From: Syntrophaceae bacterium UBA2210
Lineage (GTDB): Bacteria > Desulfobacterota > Syntrophia > Syntrophales > UBA2210
Length of the DNA: 23,052 nt
Assembly: GCA_002327865.1 (NCBI GenBank)
Contig: DCUQ01000011.1
Span: forward strand, 1-23,052
Direction: 5' to 3'
Shown here: one piece after another, positions 1 through 6,947 of the stretch
Position numbering within the stretch: position 1 is the first letter of the stretch
How the letters are laid out: the number at the start of each line of letters is the position of its first letter
The notes under the pieces: generated by a model
Told to the model about the DNA's origin: nothing
Database searches by the model: none
The model's input: the letters and a program-made list of their open reading frames with translations, nothing else
Made by a program: the position numbers and the translations under genes

Positions 1-278
<278 letters not shown>

Positions 279-291
279 AAATCCTAAAATA

Positions 292-312
292 AAATTACTC
301 TCAAAGTAATTT
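292..312 (-). other. Hairpin in 16S leader
   Basis: An 8-bp perfect inverted repeat, AAATTACT (292-299) and AGTAATTT (305-312), with a 5-nt loop, lies 14 nt upstream of the mature 16S end. A short stem here could take part in precursor rRNA folding or processing. The structure is seen; the role is inferred. Confidence 0.45.
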
Positions 313-359
313 AACGTATTACATAAAGACCCACAAACCAACTATCTTCCACTATTCAA

Positions 360-371
360 TTCTTAAAGAAC
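360..371 (-). promoter_or_regulatory. boxA-like rRNA antitermination site
   Basis: On the minus strand the leader contains GTTCTTTAAGAA between promoter P2 and 16S. It resembles the boxA element of rRNA leaders (TGCTCTTTAACA in E. coli), which recruits NusB/S10 for antitermination. The location is right for the function, but the match is partial. Confidence 0.5.
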
Positions 372-395
372 TTTTAATTCGAAAATGAACTTAAC

Positions 396-424
396 TTTTT
401 AAACCAGAACGTCTCTGCTGTCAA
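396..424 (-). promoter_or_regulatory. rRNA promoter P2 (sigma-70)
   Basis: Minus-strand -35 TTGACA (419-424), a perfect consensus, and -10 TAAAAA (396-401) separated by 17 bp. It lies about 120 bp upstream of the 16S gene and downstream of P1, the usual tandem arrangement of rRNA operons. Confidence 0.75.
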
Positions 425-481
425 GAAATATCTTTACAAAAACCAAAATAAAAAATGCTTCCCGACCAACGAAAGACGGCA

Positions 482-510
482 TTTATACCCTCCCGCCTTC
501 AAAGAGTCAA
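482..510 (-). promoter_or_regulatory. rRNA promoter P1 (sigma-70)
   Basis: Minus-strand -35 TTGACT (505-510) and -10 TATAAA (482-487) separated by 17 bp. The stretch just upstream (511-550) is almost pure A/T, as expected for an UP element bound by RNA polymerase alpha subunits. A GC-rich stretch follows the -10, a possible stringent-response discriminator. Confidence 0.75.
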
Positions 511-561
511 GACATATTTTCAAAAAATATCATTTAAAAATAAAAAATGAACTTGCTGTAC

Positions 562-782
562 TTAACCGGCTGAGATCACAAGACAAAACTTTTTATCCAG
601 GCATCGCGGACCACATGTTTTACGGGCAATTCTATAAAAAAATGCCGCCCGTTCTCTTTGGCAAGAGGATATGAAGGAACATGTTCTGCCACCATTACAA
701 ATCGAGAAGAATCTTTGACCGGTGAACACGTTAAAAACCTCTTCCCATGTTTTGTCGTCGATAACGGAAGGCATACGATCAT
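562..782 (-). pseudogene. Possible small split reading frame, unidentified
   Basis: No intact gene is convincing between the rRNA promoters and the oxidase at 887. Two overlapping minus-strand frames cover this stretch. One opens with MPSVIDDKTWEEVFNVFTG (from 774). The other, offset by one base, continues as KDSSRFVMVAEHVPSYPLAK and closes with VVRDAWIKSFVL near 576. Joined by a single frameshift near 720 they would give a plausible protein of about 65 residues. Neither start has a Shine-Dalgarno sequence and I recognise no family. It may equally be chance. Confidence 0.2.
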
Positions 783-785
783 TTA

Positions 786-823
786 AGAAAAACCACTACC
801 CGCATAAAGATCCAATCATGCGG
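786..823 (-). terminator. Weak terminator-like hairpin after the oxidase gene
   Basis: CCGCAT (800-805) pairs with ATGCGG (818-823) across a 12-nt loop. On the minus strand a T5 run follows after about 9 nt (786-790). It lies about 65 nt past the stop of the leftward oxidase gene, so it could end the transporter operon, but the T run is distant from the stem. Confidence 0.35.
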
Positions 824-886
824 CAGATTATCATAAAATGAGGCGGAAAGGACTATTCATCCGTTACCAATACAAACTATCCCGGA

Positions 887-2272
887 TTATTCAAATATCT
901 TACCCGGATTCAGTATGTTCAGGGGATCGAATACCTTTTTGATCTCTTTTTGAACACGAATACTCTCCGCAGAGAGTTCCATCGGCAGGAATTGCTTTTT
1001 CGCCAGCCCTATTCCATGTTCGCCGGAGATGGTTCCACCCATCGACAGGACCAGTCGCAACAGATCCGCAATCCCCTCTTCCGCCCGGTCTTTGCATTTG
1101 TGGTCTTCGGCGGTGATATTCACGTGAATATTCCCGTCCCCGGCATGACCGAAGGAATAAACCCTTATCCCGTATCTTTCCTCGAATTCGTGCAGATAGC
1201 CGACCATATCCGCTATCTTACCTATGGGCACAACGATATCCTCGTGCAGATACAGCGGATACCTGTTTTCTATTCGCAGAGAGACTTCCCGACGGATTTC
1301 CCATATCCTGGCTCGTTTCAGTGAGTCGGGAGCCATTACGACATCGGACGCACCCTGTTCCATACAGATCTTGCCGATGGCTTCCATCTCCGTTTCTATC
1401 ACTTTCTGGATACCGTCCGTTTCAACAATAAGCATCGCCTTCGCCGACCTCCCCGCTTTAAACGGCAGGAGATCCCCGGTTATCTCCAGGCATCTGTCAT
1501 CGAGAAATTCCAGTGCACAGGGAACATGCCCGCGAACCAGCATGGCAGTCACCGCATTCATGGCAGAGGTAAGGCGCGGGAAAAAAGCGACCAGAGTTGT
1601 GACAGTCTGCGGGTGCGGTATTAACTTAAGAATAAGTTTTGTTATGACACCCAGCGTTCCCTCCGATCCAAGCAGCAGATGACGAAGATCGTAGCCGACT
1701 ACACCCTTCCTGGTTCTCACTCCGGCTACGATTATCTCACCCGACGGTAGTACCGCCTCAAGTCCGAGAACATAATCCCTCGTAGTGCCGTATTTGACGC
1801 AGGAAGGACCGCCGGCATTCGTGGCGGCATTGCCGCCTATTGAACAGGTCTCCAGGCTAGCCGGATCAGGCGGGTAAAAGAGACCTTCCCTTCTCACGGC
1901 ATCCTGGAGATCCCGTGTTACGACGCCTGGCTCTACTACAGCTACCAGGTTGTCCTTTTCGATGGAAAGAATCCGGTTCATCCTGGCAAGCGAGAGAACC
2001 ACTCCGCCAAACAGCGGAACCGAACCGCCTGCCAGACCCGTACCCAGACCTCTCGGTGTAACGGGGAAGGAATATATGTTCGCCAGACGAAGCAACGCAC
2101 CGACTTGCCGGGACGACTTCGCCTCAACAACTAATTCCGGAAGATACGCGTCTCCACCGGCATCTTTTTCATACTCACAAAGTTTCCCGGCAGCCCGAAT
2201 AACCGCATCGGGGCCAACCTCTCTCTTGATTTCTTCCAGAATTTCCGGTGTGATTGGAGTATAGCAACGCAT
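887..2272 (-). CDS. glcD: FAD-linked oxidase, GlcD / D-lactate dehydrogenase type
   Basis: A 461-residue protein of the vanillyl-alcohol-oxidase-fold flavoenzymes that oxidise 2-hydroxy acids such as glycolate or D-lactate. The FAD-binding half carries PRGLGTGLAGGSVP (73-86), PPDPAS (134-139), SIGGNAATNAGGP (144-156) and GSEGTLGVIT (202-211). The C-terminal cap half carries GHAGDGNIHVN (375-385) and SGEHGIG (416-422), and ends DPLNILNPGKIFE as family members do. Length is normal. It starts 2 bp after the upstream permease stop and is the last gene of the ABC transporter operon. No GlcF-type iron-sulfur partner or GlcE is present in the window, so the electron acceptor is unclear. Substrate cannot be read from the sequence; operon context suggests it acts on an imported compound or its product. 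Confidence 0.88.
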   Translation of the reverse strand: MRCYTPITPEILEEIKREVGPDAVIRAAGKLCEYEKDAGGDAYLPELVVEAKSSRQVGALLRLANIYSFPVTPRGLGTGLAGGSVPLFGGVVLSLARMNRILSIEKDNLVAVVEPGVVTRDLQDAVRREGLFYPPDPASLETCSIGGNAATNAGGPSCVKYGTTRDYVLGLEAVLPSGEIIVAGVRTRKGVVGYDLRHLLLGSEGTLGVITKLILKLIPHPQTVTTLVAFFPRLTSAMNAVTAMLVRGHVPCALEFLDDRCLEITGDLLPFKAGRSAKAMLIVETDGIQKVIETEMEAIGKICMEQGASDVVMAPDSLKRARIWEIRREVSLRIENRYPLYLHEDIVVPIGKIADMVGYLHEFEERYGIRVYSFGHAGDGNIHVNITAEDHKCKDRAEEGIADLLRLVLSMGGTISGEHGIGLAKKQFLPMELSAESIRVQKEIKKVFDPLNILNPGKIFE

Positions 2273-2274
2273 GA

Positions 2275-2946
2275 TTATATATACCGTTCAAACCCGGGAA
2301 TTTGAAGCCGGCGTTCGAAGCGATAAAGCAGCCAGCTGGCAACCGAAGCAAGAACAAGATAGATAGCGCCGATTACTATGAAAGTCTCCGTATATCTGAA
2401 GGTATCCGAAGCGATTATCTTTCCTTCGCCGGTAAGTTCTATACAGGTTATCATATAGGCCAGTGATGAATACTTTATAAGATAGATGACTTCATTCCCG
2501 CAACCCGGGAGCGCCATGCGAAAGGCCTGAGGAAGGGTGACGAAGAATATCATTTTGATCTTCGAGAAACCGAGCGCCCTCGCTGCCATCATCTGCCCAG
2601 TTTTAACCGACAGGAAAGCACCGCGTACATACTCCGAGTGATAGGCGCCGCTGCACAGAGAAAATCCGACCACCGCGGCAACAAAAGGTGAAAGATAAAT
2701 TCCGATATAGGGTAGGCCGAAATACCATATGAACAGCTGAACGACCAAGGGAAATCCCCTGAAAATCATTACATACCCGTTGGTGATATATTTCATAACC
2801 GGATTTCCGTATACCCTGAGCGCCCCGATCGTAATCCCTATAATAAGGCCGAGGACGGCAGATGGAATAATAAGCTTGATGCTGACACAGAGGCCCCTCA
2901 TCAGGGCCGATATTATTTCCGGTTGCAGAAAAAAGAGTTCTTCCAT
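2275..2946 (-). CDS. Polar amino-acid ABC transporter, permease 2 (HisM/GlnP family)
   Basis: Inner-membrane permease subunit with several hydrophobic segments and the coupling-loop region (EYVRGAFLSVKTGQMMAARALGF read in parts) that contacts the ATPase: the EYVRGA and GQMMAARALG motifs are typical of amino-acid permeases. The frame is open further upstream to 3012, but that extension overlaps the ATPase gene. Starting at the ATG at 2946 gives MEELFFLQPEII and a 2-bp gap after the ATPase stop, identical to the other two junctions of this operon, so I prefer it (223 residues). The family is secure; the transported amino acid or related acid is not. Confidence 0.9.
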   Translation of the reverse strand: MEELFFLQPEIISALMRGLCVSIKLIIPSAVLGLIIGITIGALRVYGNPVMKYITNGYVMIFRGFPLVVQLFIWYFGLPYIGIYLSPFVAAVVGFSLCSGAYHSEYVRGAFLSVKTGQMMAARALGFSKIKMIFFVTLPQAFRMALPGCGNEVIYLIKYSSLAYMITCIELTGEGKIIASDTFRYTETFIVIGAIYLVLASVASWLLYRFERRLQIPGFERYI

Positions 2947-2948
2947 GA

Positions 2949-3725
2949 TCAAGAAAACGAACTTCCGTACAATTCTGTTATCTTGGAACAGAATTCCCGG
3001 GTTCTGGCACATTGTGCCTTATACAGTATCGTTTCCGGAGGGCCGGTTTCAACAATCGAGCCATTCTCCAGAAACACAAACTCATCGGCCATTTCACTCG
3101 CAAATCCTATCTGGTGCGTGGACATGATCATAGTCATCCCATCCGCCCGCACATCTCTTATTACATCCAGCACCTCCGATATAAGTTCCGGGTCGAGGGC
3201 TGAGGTCGGCTCGTCGAGCAGCATGATTTCCGGATCCATCGCGAGCGCACGCGCGATCGAAACTCGCTGTTTCTGACCGCCTGACAGTTCGGCCGGATAT
3301 TGATTCATGTGATCCCTGAGTCCGACACGGTCCAGTTCAAGAATGGCCATATCTCGCGCTTTATCCCTGCTCATCCCCTTGACCTTCACCAATGCTATCT
3401 GGACATTATTAAGGGCGGTCAGGTGATCAAAAAGGTTGAAGTCCTGAAATATCATCCCTACTTTCTGTCGGTATTGATACAGTTCCTTTTTTCTGGCGCG
3501 GATTATTTCCTTTCCATCGAGCCATATACGTCCTTTGTCGGGTTCTATCAGGAAATTTATACACTGCAGCAAGGTGCTCTTGCCGCCCCCGGACGGTCCG
3601 ATAAGCACCTTTAGTTCTCCCTTATTTATAGACAGCGTGGCATCCTTGAGTACCTCTTTATCTCCGTACCGCTTCGTCATATTTTCAACCCTGAGTATGG
3701 GAACCGTATCAGTCATATCAAACAT
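2949..3725 (-). CDS. Polar amino-acid ABC transporter, ATP-binding protein (GlnQ/HisP family)
   Basis: 258-residue ATPase that powers the importer at the cytoplasmic face. Walker A GPSGGGKST is at 43-51, the Q-loop at Q94 (FQD), the ABC signature LSGGQKQR at 147-154, Walker B IMLLDEP at 167-173 and the H-loop histidine at about 204 (STHQ). The spacing and the PTSALDPE stretch are those of amino-acid importers. It starts 2 bp after the first permease and ends 2 bp before the second, pointing to translational coupling. A second in-frame ATG lies 3 codons in. The C-terminus is slightly longer than the common 240-residue form. Confidence 0.95.
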   Translation of the reverse strand: MFDMTDTVPILRVENMTKRYGDKEVLKDATLSINKGELKVLIGPSGGGKSTLLQCINFLIEPDKGRIWLDGKEIIRARKKELYQYRQKVGMIFQDFNLFDHLTALNNVQIALVKVKGMSRDKARDMAILELDRVGLRDHMNQYPAELSGGQKQRVSIARALAMDPEIMLLDEPTSALDPELISEVLDVIRDVRADGMTMIMSTHQIGFASEMADEFVFLENGSIVETGPPETILYKAQCARTREFCSKITELYGSSFS

Positions 3726-3727
3726 CC

Positions 3728-4396
3728 TTATGAGGAATACCCCGGAATTTTCACTTTATGTTCCAGGATCCTCAGGCCTTTTGTTCCCAGATATGTGAGT
3801 ATCATAAACATAACACCCGCCGCGAAGTACAGGGGAAGCTGTTCATAGGTTCTCGAAGCTACGAAATGCGCCCGCGCCATTATTTCCGCCACACCAAGTG
3901 CGTAAGTAACCGCCGAATCTTTCAAAACTATGGAATATTCATTAGACCATGCCGGTATGGATAGCCTCAGGGCCTGCGGCAGGATGATAAAAAGAATCGT
4001 TTTAGTATCACTCATACCTAGTGCCCTTGCCGCCTTGAATTGACCTTCCGGAAGCGATGAAATGGCTCCCCTGAAAATCTGTGACTGATACGCCGACGTA
4101 ATAAGCCCCAGGACAATGATAGATACGGTAAATGCGGACAGGTTGATATCTAAGAGGGAACAGAGTCCGAAATAGAAAAGAAACAACAGAACGATAAGAG
4201 GTACACCGCGGAAGAACCATACATAGATCGCTATGATATAGCGCATCCATTTTCTGCCATAAACCTGTCCCACCGCAATGTTAATGCCGAGTATCAGTCC
4301 TAGAAGCATAGATCCTAAGACTACGGTTATTGTAATTACCGAACCTCGCAGAAGATAAGGCAGAGCTCCATATAATACGACCAGACTTTCAGTCAC
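3728..4396 (-). CDS. Polar amino-acid ABC transporter, permease 1 (HisQ/GlnP family)
   Basis: Inner-membrane permease subunit related to the second permease of the operon. It has repeated hydrophobic segments and the EAA-type loop (IFRGAISSLPEGQFKAARAL, which contacts the ATPase). The reading frame can start at a GTG at 4411, but there is no ribosome-binding site there. A second GTG at 4396 is preceded by GGGAG with 5-nt spacing, so I chose it (MTESLVVLYGAL..., 223 residues). The protein sits just after the hairpin that separates it from the binding-protein gene. With the partner permease it would form the heterodimeric channel. Confidence 0.9.
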   Translation of the reverse strand: MTESLVVLYGALPYLLRGSVITITVVLGSMLLGLILGINIAVGQVYGRKWMRYIIAIYVWFFRGVPLIVLLFLFYFGLCSLLDINLSAFTVSIIVLGLITSAYQSQIFRGAISSLPEGQFKAARALGMSDTKTILFIILPQALRLSIPAWSNEYSIVLKDSAVTYALGVAEIMARAHFVASRTYEQLPLYFAAGVMFMILTYLGTKGLRILEHKVKIPGYSS

Positions 4397-4413
4397 GTAA
4401 TCTCCCGGCACAC

Positions 4414-4454
4414 AAAAAATATAAAGGCATCAAGAAAGTATATCTTGATGCCTT
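4414..4454 (-). terminator. Intra-operon terminator/attenuator or mRNA-stabilising hairpin
   Basis: A perfect 12-bp stem, AAGGCATCAAGA (4424-4435) and TCTTGATGCCTT (4443-4454), with a 7-nt loop. On the minus strand it is followed by TATATTTTTT. It sits 48 nt after the binding-protein stop and just before the first permease. Such hairpins are known to make the periplasmic binding protein more abundant than the membrane subunits, by partial termination or by protecting the upstream mRNA. Confidence 0.8.
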
Positions 4455-4502
4455 CCAAACGGAACTTATCAGCACCCATTTAATGGACGGGCACCATCTT
4501 TT

Positions 4503-5261
4503 TTACTTTAGTTTGTACTGTTTCTGCAATGTTATCCACTCTTTGGAGGCCATCAATTGTTTCAGACCCTCGTTCATCATCTTGAGAAGCTCGGTATCTT
4601 CCTTGCGGACGGCGTATCCGAATTCTTCACTGGGCATACCGAATGTACCGACAATCTTGACCGGTTTTATTCTCATGGCGTCTGCCGCCGGTGCATCGTC
4701 CATGGCGGCGGCAACAATACGACCGTTAACCAGATCTTCAATCGCAAGGGGCGCCGAATCATATTCCACCAGCTTGAAATTCTGGCCTTTGTTAATCATA
4801 TTTTCTTTAATCCATTTCGCTTCGGTGGTACCCCGCTGAACACCGACATTGTATCCGTTGGATAACAATTTCTCTATTGGAACGGAACAATCTTCCTGCA
4901 CCACCATGACCTGAGTAATCTTCCAGTAAGGATTGGTAAAGTTGACCTGCTTCTTCCTGTCCTCGGTTATACTCATCCCGGAAGCTACCATATCGATCTT
5001 TTTCGCACACAGACTCGGAACAATGCTGTCCCAGTCCATCGGCTGGTGTTTGACTTTGAATCCCATTTTTTTTGCGATCCAGTCGACTGCTTTCACGTCA
5101 AATCCATCCGGAACACCGTTCTTGTCAACATAGGCAAAAGGCGGAAAATTGGCATCGATACCATTTATATATACCTTCTCCTCCGCAAAACAGTTTATAG
5201 AACCCCCGATGAAAAAAGCGACCACACAGAAAACCAGAAACTTAAAAATTCTCCTACCCAT
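4503..5261 (-). CDS. Polar amino-acid ABC transporter, periplasmic binding protein
   Basis: 252-residue exported solute-binding protein of the polar amino-acid family (SBP_bac_3). The N-terminus MGRRIFKFLVFCVVAFFIGG is a signal peptide with likely cleavage after CFA, before EEKVYINGID. The mature part has the family pattern: FPPFAYVDKNG, PDGFDVKAVDWIAKKMG, DMVASGMSITEDRKKQV, and the second-lobe VGVQRGTTEAKW. The start is the ATG at 5261 because AAGGAGGGG lies just upstream; the frame stays open to 5366 but that part is the tRNA gene. It would capture the substrate for the permease/ATPase genes that follow the hairpin. The ligand could be an amino acid or a related small acid; the sequence alone does not decide. 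Confidence 0.93.
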   Translation of the reverse strand: MGRRIFKFLVFCVVAFFIGGSINCFAEEKVYINGIDANFPPFAYVDKNGVPDGFDVKAVDWIAKKMGFKVKHQPMDWDSIVPSLCAKKIDMVASGMSITEDRKKQVNFTNPYWKITQVMVVQEDCSVPIEKLLSNGYNVGVQRGTTEAKWIKENMINKGQNFKLVEYDSAPLAIEDLVNGRIVAAAMDDAPAADAMRIKPVKIVGTFGMPSEEFGYAVRKEDTELLKMMNEGLKQLMASKEWITLQKQYKLK

Positions 5262-5327
5262 AAACGCCCCTCCTTTTAACACACAATAACCCGTTTTATA
5301 ACAGGTATGACCCCCCCCAAAAAAATA

Positions 5328-5403
5328 TGGTGGAGATGAGGGGGATCGAACCCCTGACCTCGGCATTGCGAACGCCGCGCTCTCCCAGCTGAGCTACATC
5401 CCC
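5328..5403 (-). tRNA. tRNA-Ala, anticodon CGC
   Basis: 76 nt with all arms: acceptor GGGGATG paired to CATCTCC, D arm GCTC/GAGC, anticodon stem CGGCG/TGCCG with loop TTCGCAA, T arm AGGGG-TTCGATC-CCCCT, and an encoded CCA. The loop places CGC at 34-36, which reads alanine GCG codons. The third acceptor pair is G-U (G3-U70), the known identity element of alanyl-tRNA, supporting the assignment independently of the anticodon. Confidence 0.97.
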
Positions 5404-5428
5404 GAACTTAAAAATCATGGAACAAAGT

Positions 5429-5458
5429 TTTATATCCCATGTTAAGAAAATATGTCAA
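5429..5458 (-). promoter_or_regulatory. Sigma-70 promoter of tRNA-Ala
   Basis: Minus-strand -35 TTGACA (5453-5458, perfect consensus) and -10 TATAAA (5429-5434) with 18-bp spacing. Predicted initiation near 5422 would leave a roughly 19-nt leader before the tRNA. I see no good intrinsic terminator between the tRNA and the binding-protein gene at 5261. A C8A7 run and a 7-bp imperfect hairpin lie between them, so this promoter may also feed the transporter operon. Confidence 0.8.
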
Positions 5459-5485
5459 GAAATTGTTGGAACCATACTTATAATT

Positions 5486-6442
5486 TCAGGAAAAGACACC
5501 CAGGGCCTTTGCCTTTTCATAGAAAATCTGTGCTTTATCACAACATCCTTCAGCTTCGCATGATCTCACAAGACTGAGGTAATAGAAGGGATTTAGAGGA
5601 TCTTCCGAAACGGCTTTTTCAAAGGCATCAATTGCCATCTTTCCATAGCATTCACCGGCAAGTGTGTTTCCTAAACGGTTATAATATACTCCGCTTGAAG
5701 CAGGATCGAGTTTTATTGCGTTTTCATAAGACAGGTTCGCGTCATCCGGTCTTCCCTGCTTTACAAACACATCGCCGAGATCACATAGAACAAGCGGTTG
5801 ATCGGGATGGTGTTCCAGTGATTTCTTCAGGGCTGTTTCGGCACGACCATACTGCCCGGCACGAAAGAAAACATTACCCAACTCATTATAAAACCGGTGC
5901 GAATCTTCCGGTTCAAGTGATACTGCCTTTTCATAGGCGTTTTCAGCATCCTCGAAATCCCCGGCCGCTGCATACGCCTTTCCCAGATTACAGAAAATCG
6001 CCGGAGCATCCGGATCCATCTTTGCAAGCCTCTCAAATGCATCGACAGCTCGGCCTGCTTCACCCGACGCTAAATGCGCGTTCCCAAGAGTTACCATAAG
6101 GGAAATATCATCGGGCTGTGCGGAAACAGCCGCTTCACATATCTCTATAAGACGCGCATGATTCCCCTCATCCCTGTATATTTTTACCAACTCGTCAAAG
6201 GCGAATCCGGTGAATGTCTTCCGTTTAAGTTCTTTAGCCAGGAGTCGCTCCAGACAGAGTATGGCATCGGACAACTTCCCCATGTCCCTGTAGGCGCAAG
6301 CCACAGACATTACAATAGAATCATTTTCGGGATGTACCTCCGACAGTTTACGGTACAGGCCGATCGCCTCCTCATATCGTCCTTCTTTCACGTACTGATC
6401 CGCAAGGTCATACAGCTCGGAGATTTCCGTCTTTTCACCCAT
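5486..6442 (-). CDS. Tetratricopeptide-repeat protein
   Basis: 318 residues made almost wholly of TPR helical hairpins, about eight of them. Clear examples are YVKEGRYEEAIGLYRKLSEV (about 18-37), YAAAGDFEDAENAYEKAVSL, FFRAGQYGRAETALKKSLEH and FVKQGRPDDANLSYENAIKL, each followed by the P in the next turn (HPE, EPE, HPD, DPA). No signal peptide or membrane segment is seen, so it is probably a cytoplasmic protein-protein scaffold. The start ATG at 6442 has AAGGGA upstream. It is followed by the tRNA-Ala promoter, with no obvious partner gene. TPR proteins do many jobs and I cannot name the partner. Confidence 0.9.
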   Translation of the reverse strand: MGEKTEISELYDLADQYVKEGRYEEAIGLYRKLSEVHPENDSIVMSVACAYRDMGKLSDAILCLERLLAKELKRKTFTGFAFDELVKIYRDEGNHARLIEICEAAVSAQPDDISLMVTLGNAHLASGEAGRAVDAFERLAKMDPDAPAIFCNLGKAYAAAGDFEDAENAYEKAVSLEPEDSHRFYNELGNVFFRAGQYGRAETALKKSLEHHPDQPLVLCDLGDVFVKQGRPDDANLSYENAIKLDPASSGVYYNRLGNTLAGECYGKMAIDAFEKAVSEDPLNPFYYLSLVRSCEAEGCCDKAQIFYEKAKALGVFS

Positions 6443-6496
6443 CGTTTATTCCCTTATAACCAACGTGCCCAACTTACAACTCCTGTCGATCCGAAA

Positions 6497-6516
6497 TAAA
6501 AAAGGGTCATAGCCCT
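6497..6516 (-). terminator. Terminator of the tRNA-like unit
   Basis: AGGG (6503-6506) and CCCT (6513-6516) with a 6-nt loop, followed on the minus strand by T6. The stem is short, but the uninterrupted T run directly after it is typical. It lies 25 nt past the decayed tRNA and about 55 nt before the TPR gene start. Confidence 0.5.
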
Positions 6517-6541
6517 GAACACTTTAACCTCTTTATCTCTA

Positions 6542-6630
6542 TGATGCCGGGACTCGGAATCGGACCGAAATGACCGTAAAGCCGTAGGATTTTGAGCCGT
6601 AAAAATCAATCAGGCGATTCCCCACTAACT
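6542..6630 (-). pseudogene. Decayed tRNA-Leu (CAA)-like gene
   Basis: On the minus strand the 3' half is well kept: anticodon loop CTCAAAA (6590-6596, giving CAA), a long-variable-arm region (TACGGCTTTACGGTC), T arm TTCGG-TCCGATT-CCGAG and acceptor strand TCCCGGC, as in class II tRNA-Leu. The terminal CCA has become TCA (6542-6544). The T loop has TCC in place of TTC. The anticodon stem (TACGG/TCCTA) has a mismatch. Upstream, GTGGGGAAT resembles the tRNA-Leu D-arm start with a deletion, and the 5' acceptor strand is not recognisable. I read this as a tRNA-Leu pseudogene. A 3'-half attachment-site remnant or a tRNA-derived small RNA are alternatives. Confidence 0.55.
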
Positions 6631-6638
6631 TTTACCGG

Positions 6639-6667
6639 CTTATATATCAAGCGGTTACGAAAGTCAA
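6639..6667 (-). promoter_or_regulatory. Sigma-70 promoter upstream of the decayed tRNA
   Basis: Minus-strand -35 TTGACT (6662-6667) and -10 TATAAG (6639-6644) with a 17-bp spacer. Initiation near 6632 would start just before where an intact tRNA-Leu 5' end would fall. The rest of the stretch between 6443 and 6947 holds no gene that I can support. It does show GGTTAC four times (6653, 6691, 6709, 6720) at irregular spacing. Confidence 0.65.
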
Positions 6668-6807
6668 TTTTGATTAATTGAAGTTTTTGAGGTTACCTTG
6701 AAACCGACGGTTACAATTTGGTTACAGCTTCACGTCCCACTAAGGTTGTTTTTGTCCTTTTTGTCTCATATACAAGATTACAATCGATAATGCTTAAACG
6801 TTTGGGG

Positions 6808-6842
6808 AAAAAAGGCAAAGCCATCACCCGGCTTTGCCTTTT
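6808..6842 (-). terminator. Intrinsic terminator of the leftward repeat-protein gene
   Basis: A perfect 13-bp stem, AAAAGGCAAAGCC (6810-6822) and GGCTTTGCCTTTT (6830-6842), with a 7-nt loop. On the minus strand the stem runs into T6 (6808-6813). It lies about 105 nt past the stop of the 6948-8254 gene. The plus-strand side also ends in T4, so it may work weakly in both directions. Confidence 0.85.
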
Positions 6843-6947
6843 AGAGTCTGTCTTATTTATATTGTTTTACGGAAACCTGATATTGTGGACATAAAACATC
6901 CATTATCATTTTACTTATAAGTATTTTTCCAGCAAGCAGTTACCTGT

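Noticed and set aside
5262..5366. N-terminal extension of the binding protein through the tRNA region
   Set aside because: The extension is translated tRNA-Ala sequence and has no ribosome-binding site. The ATG at 5261 has AAGGAGGGG and opens a proper signal peptide.
6653..6725. Four GGTTAC copies as a repeat array or CRISPR-like structure
   Set aside because: Spacing is irregular (38, 18, 11) and the unit is only 6 bp. No CRISPR repeats or cas genes are seen anywhere in the window.
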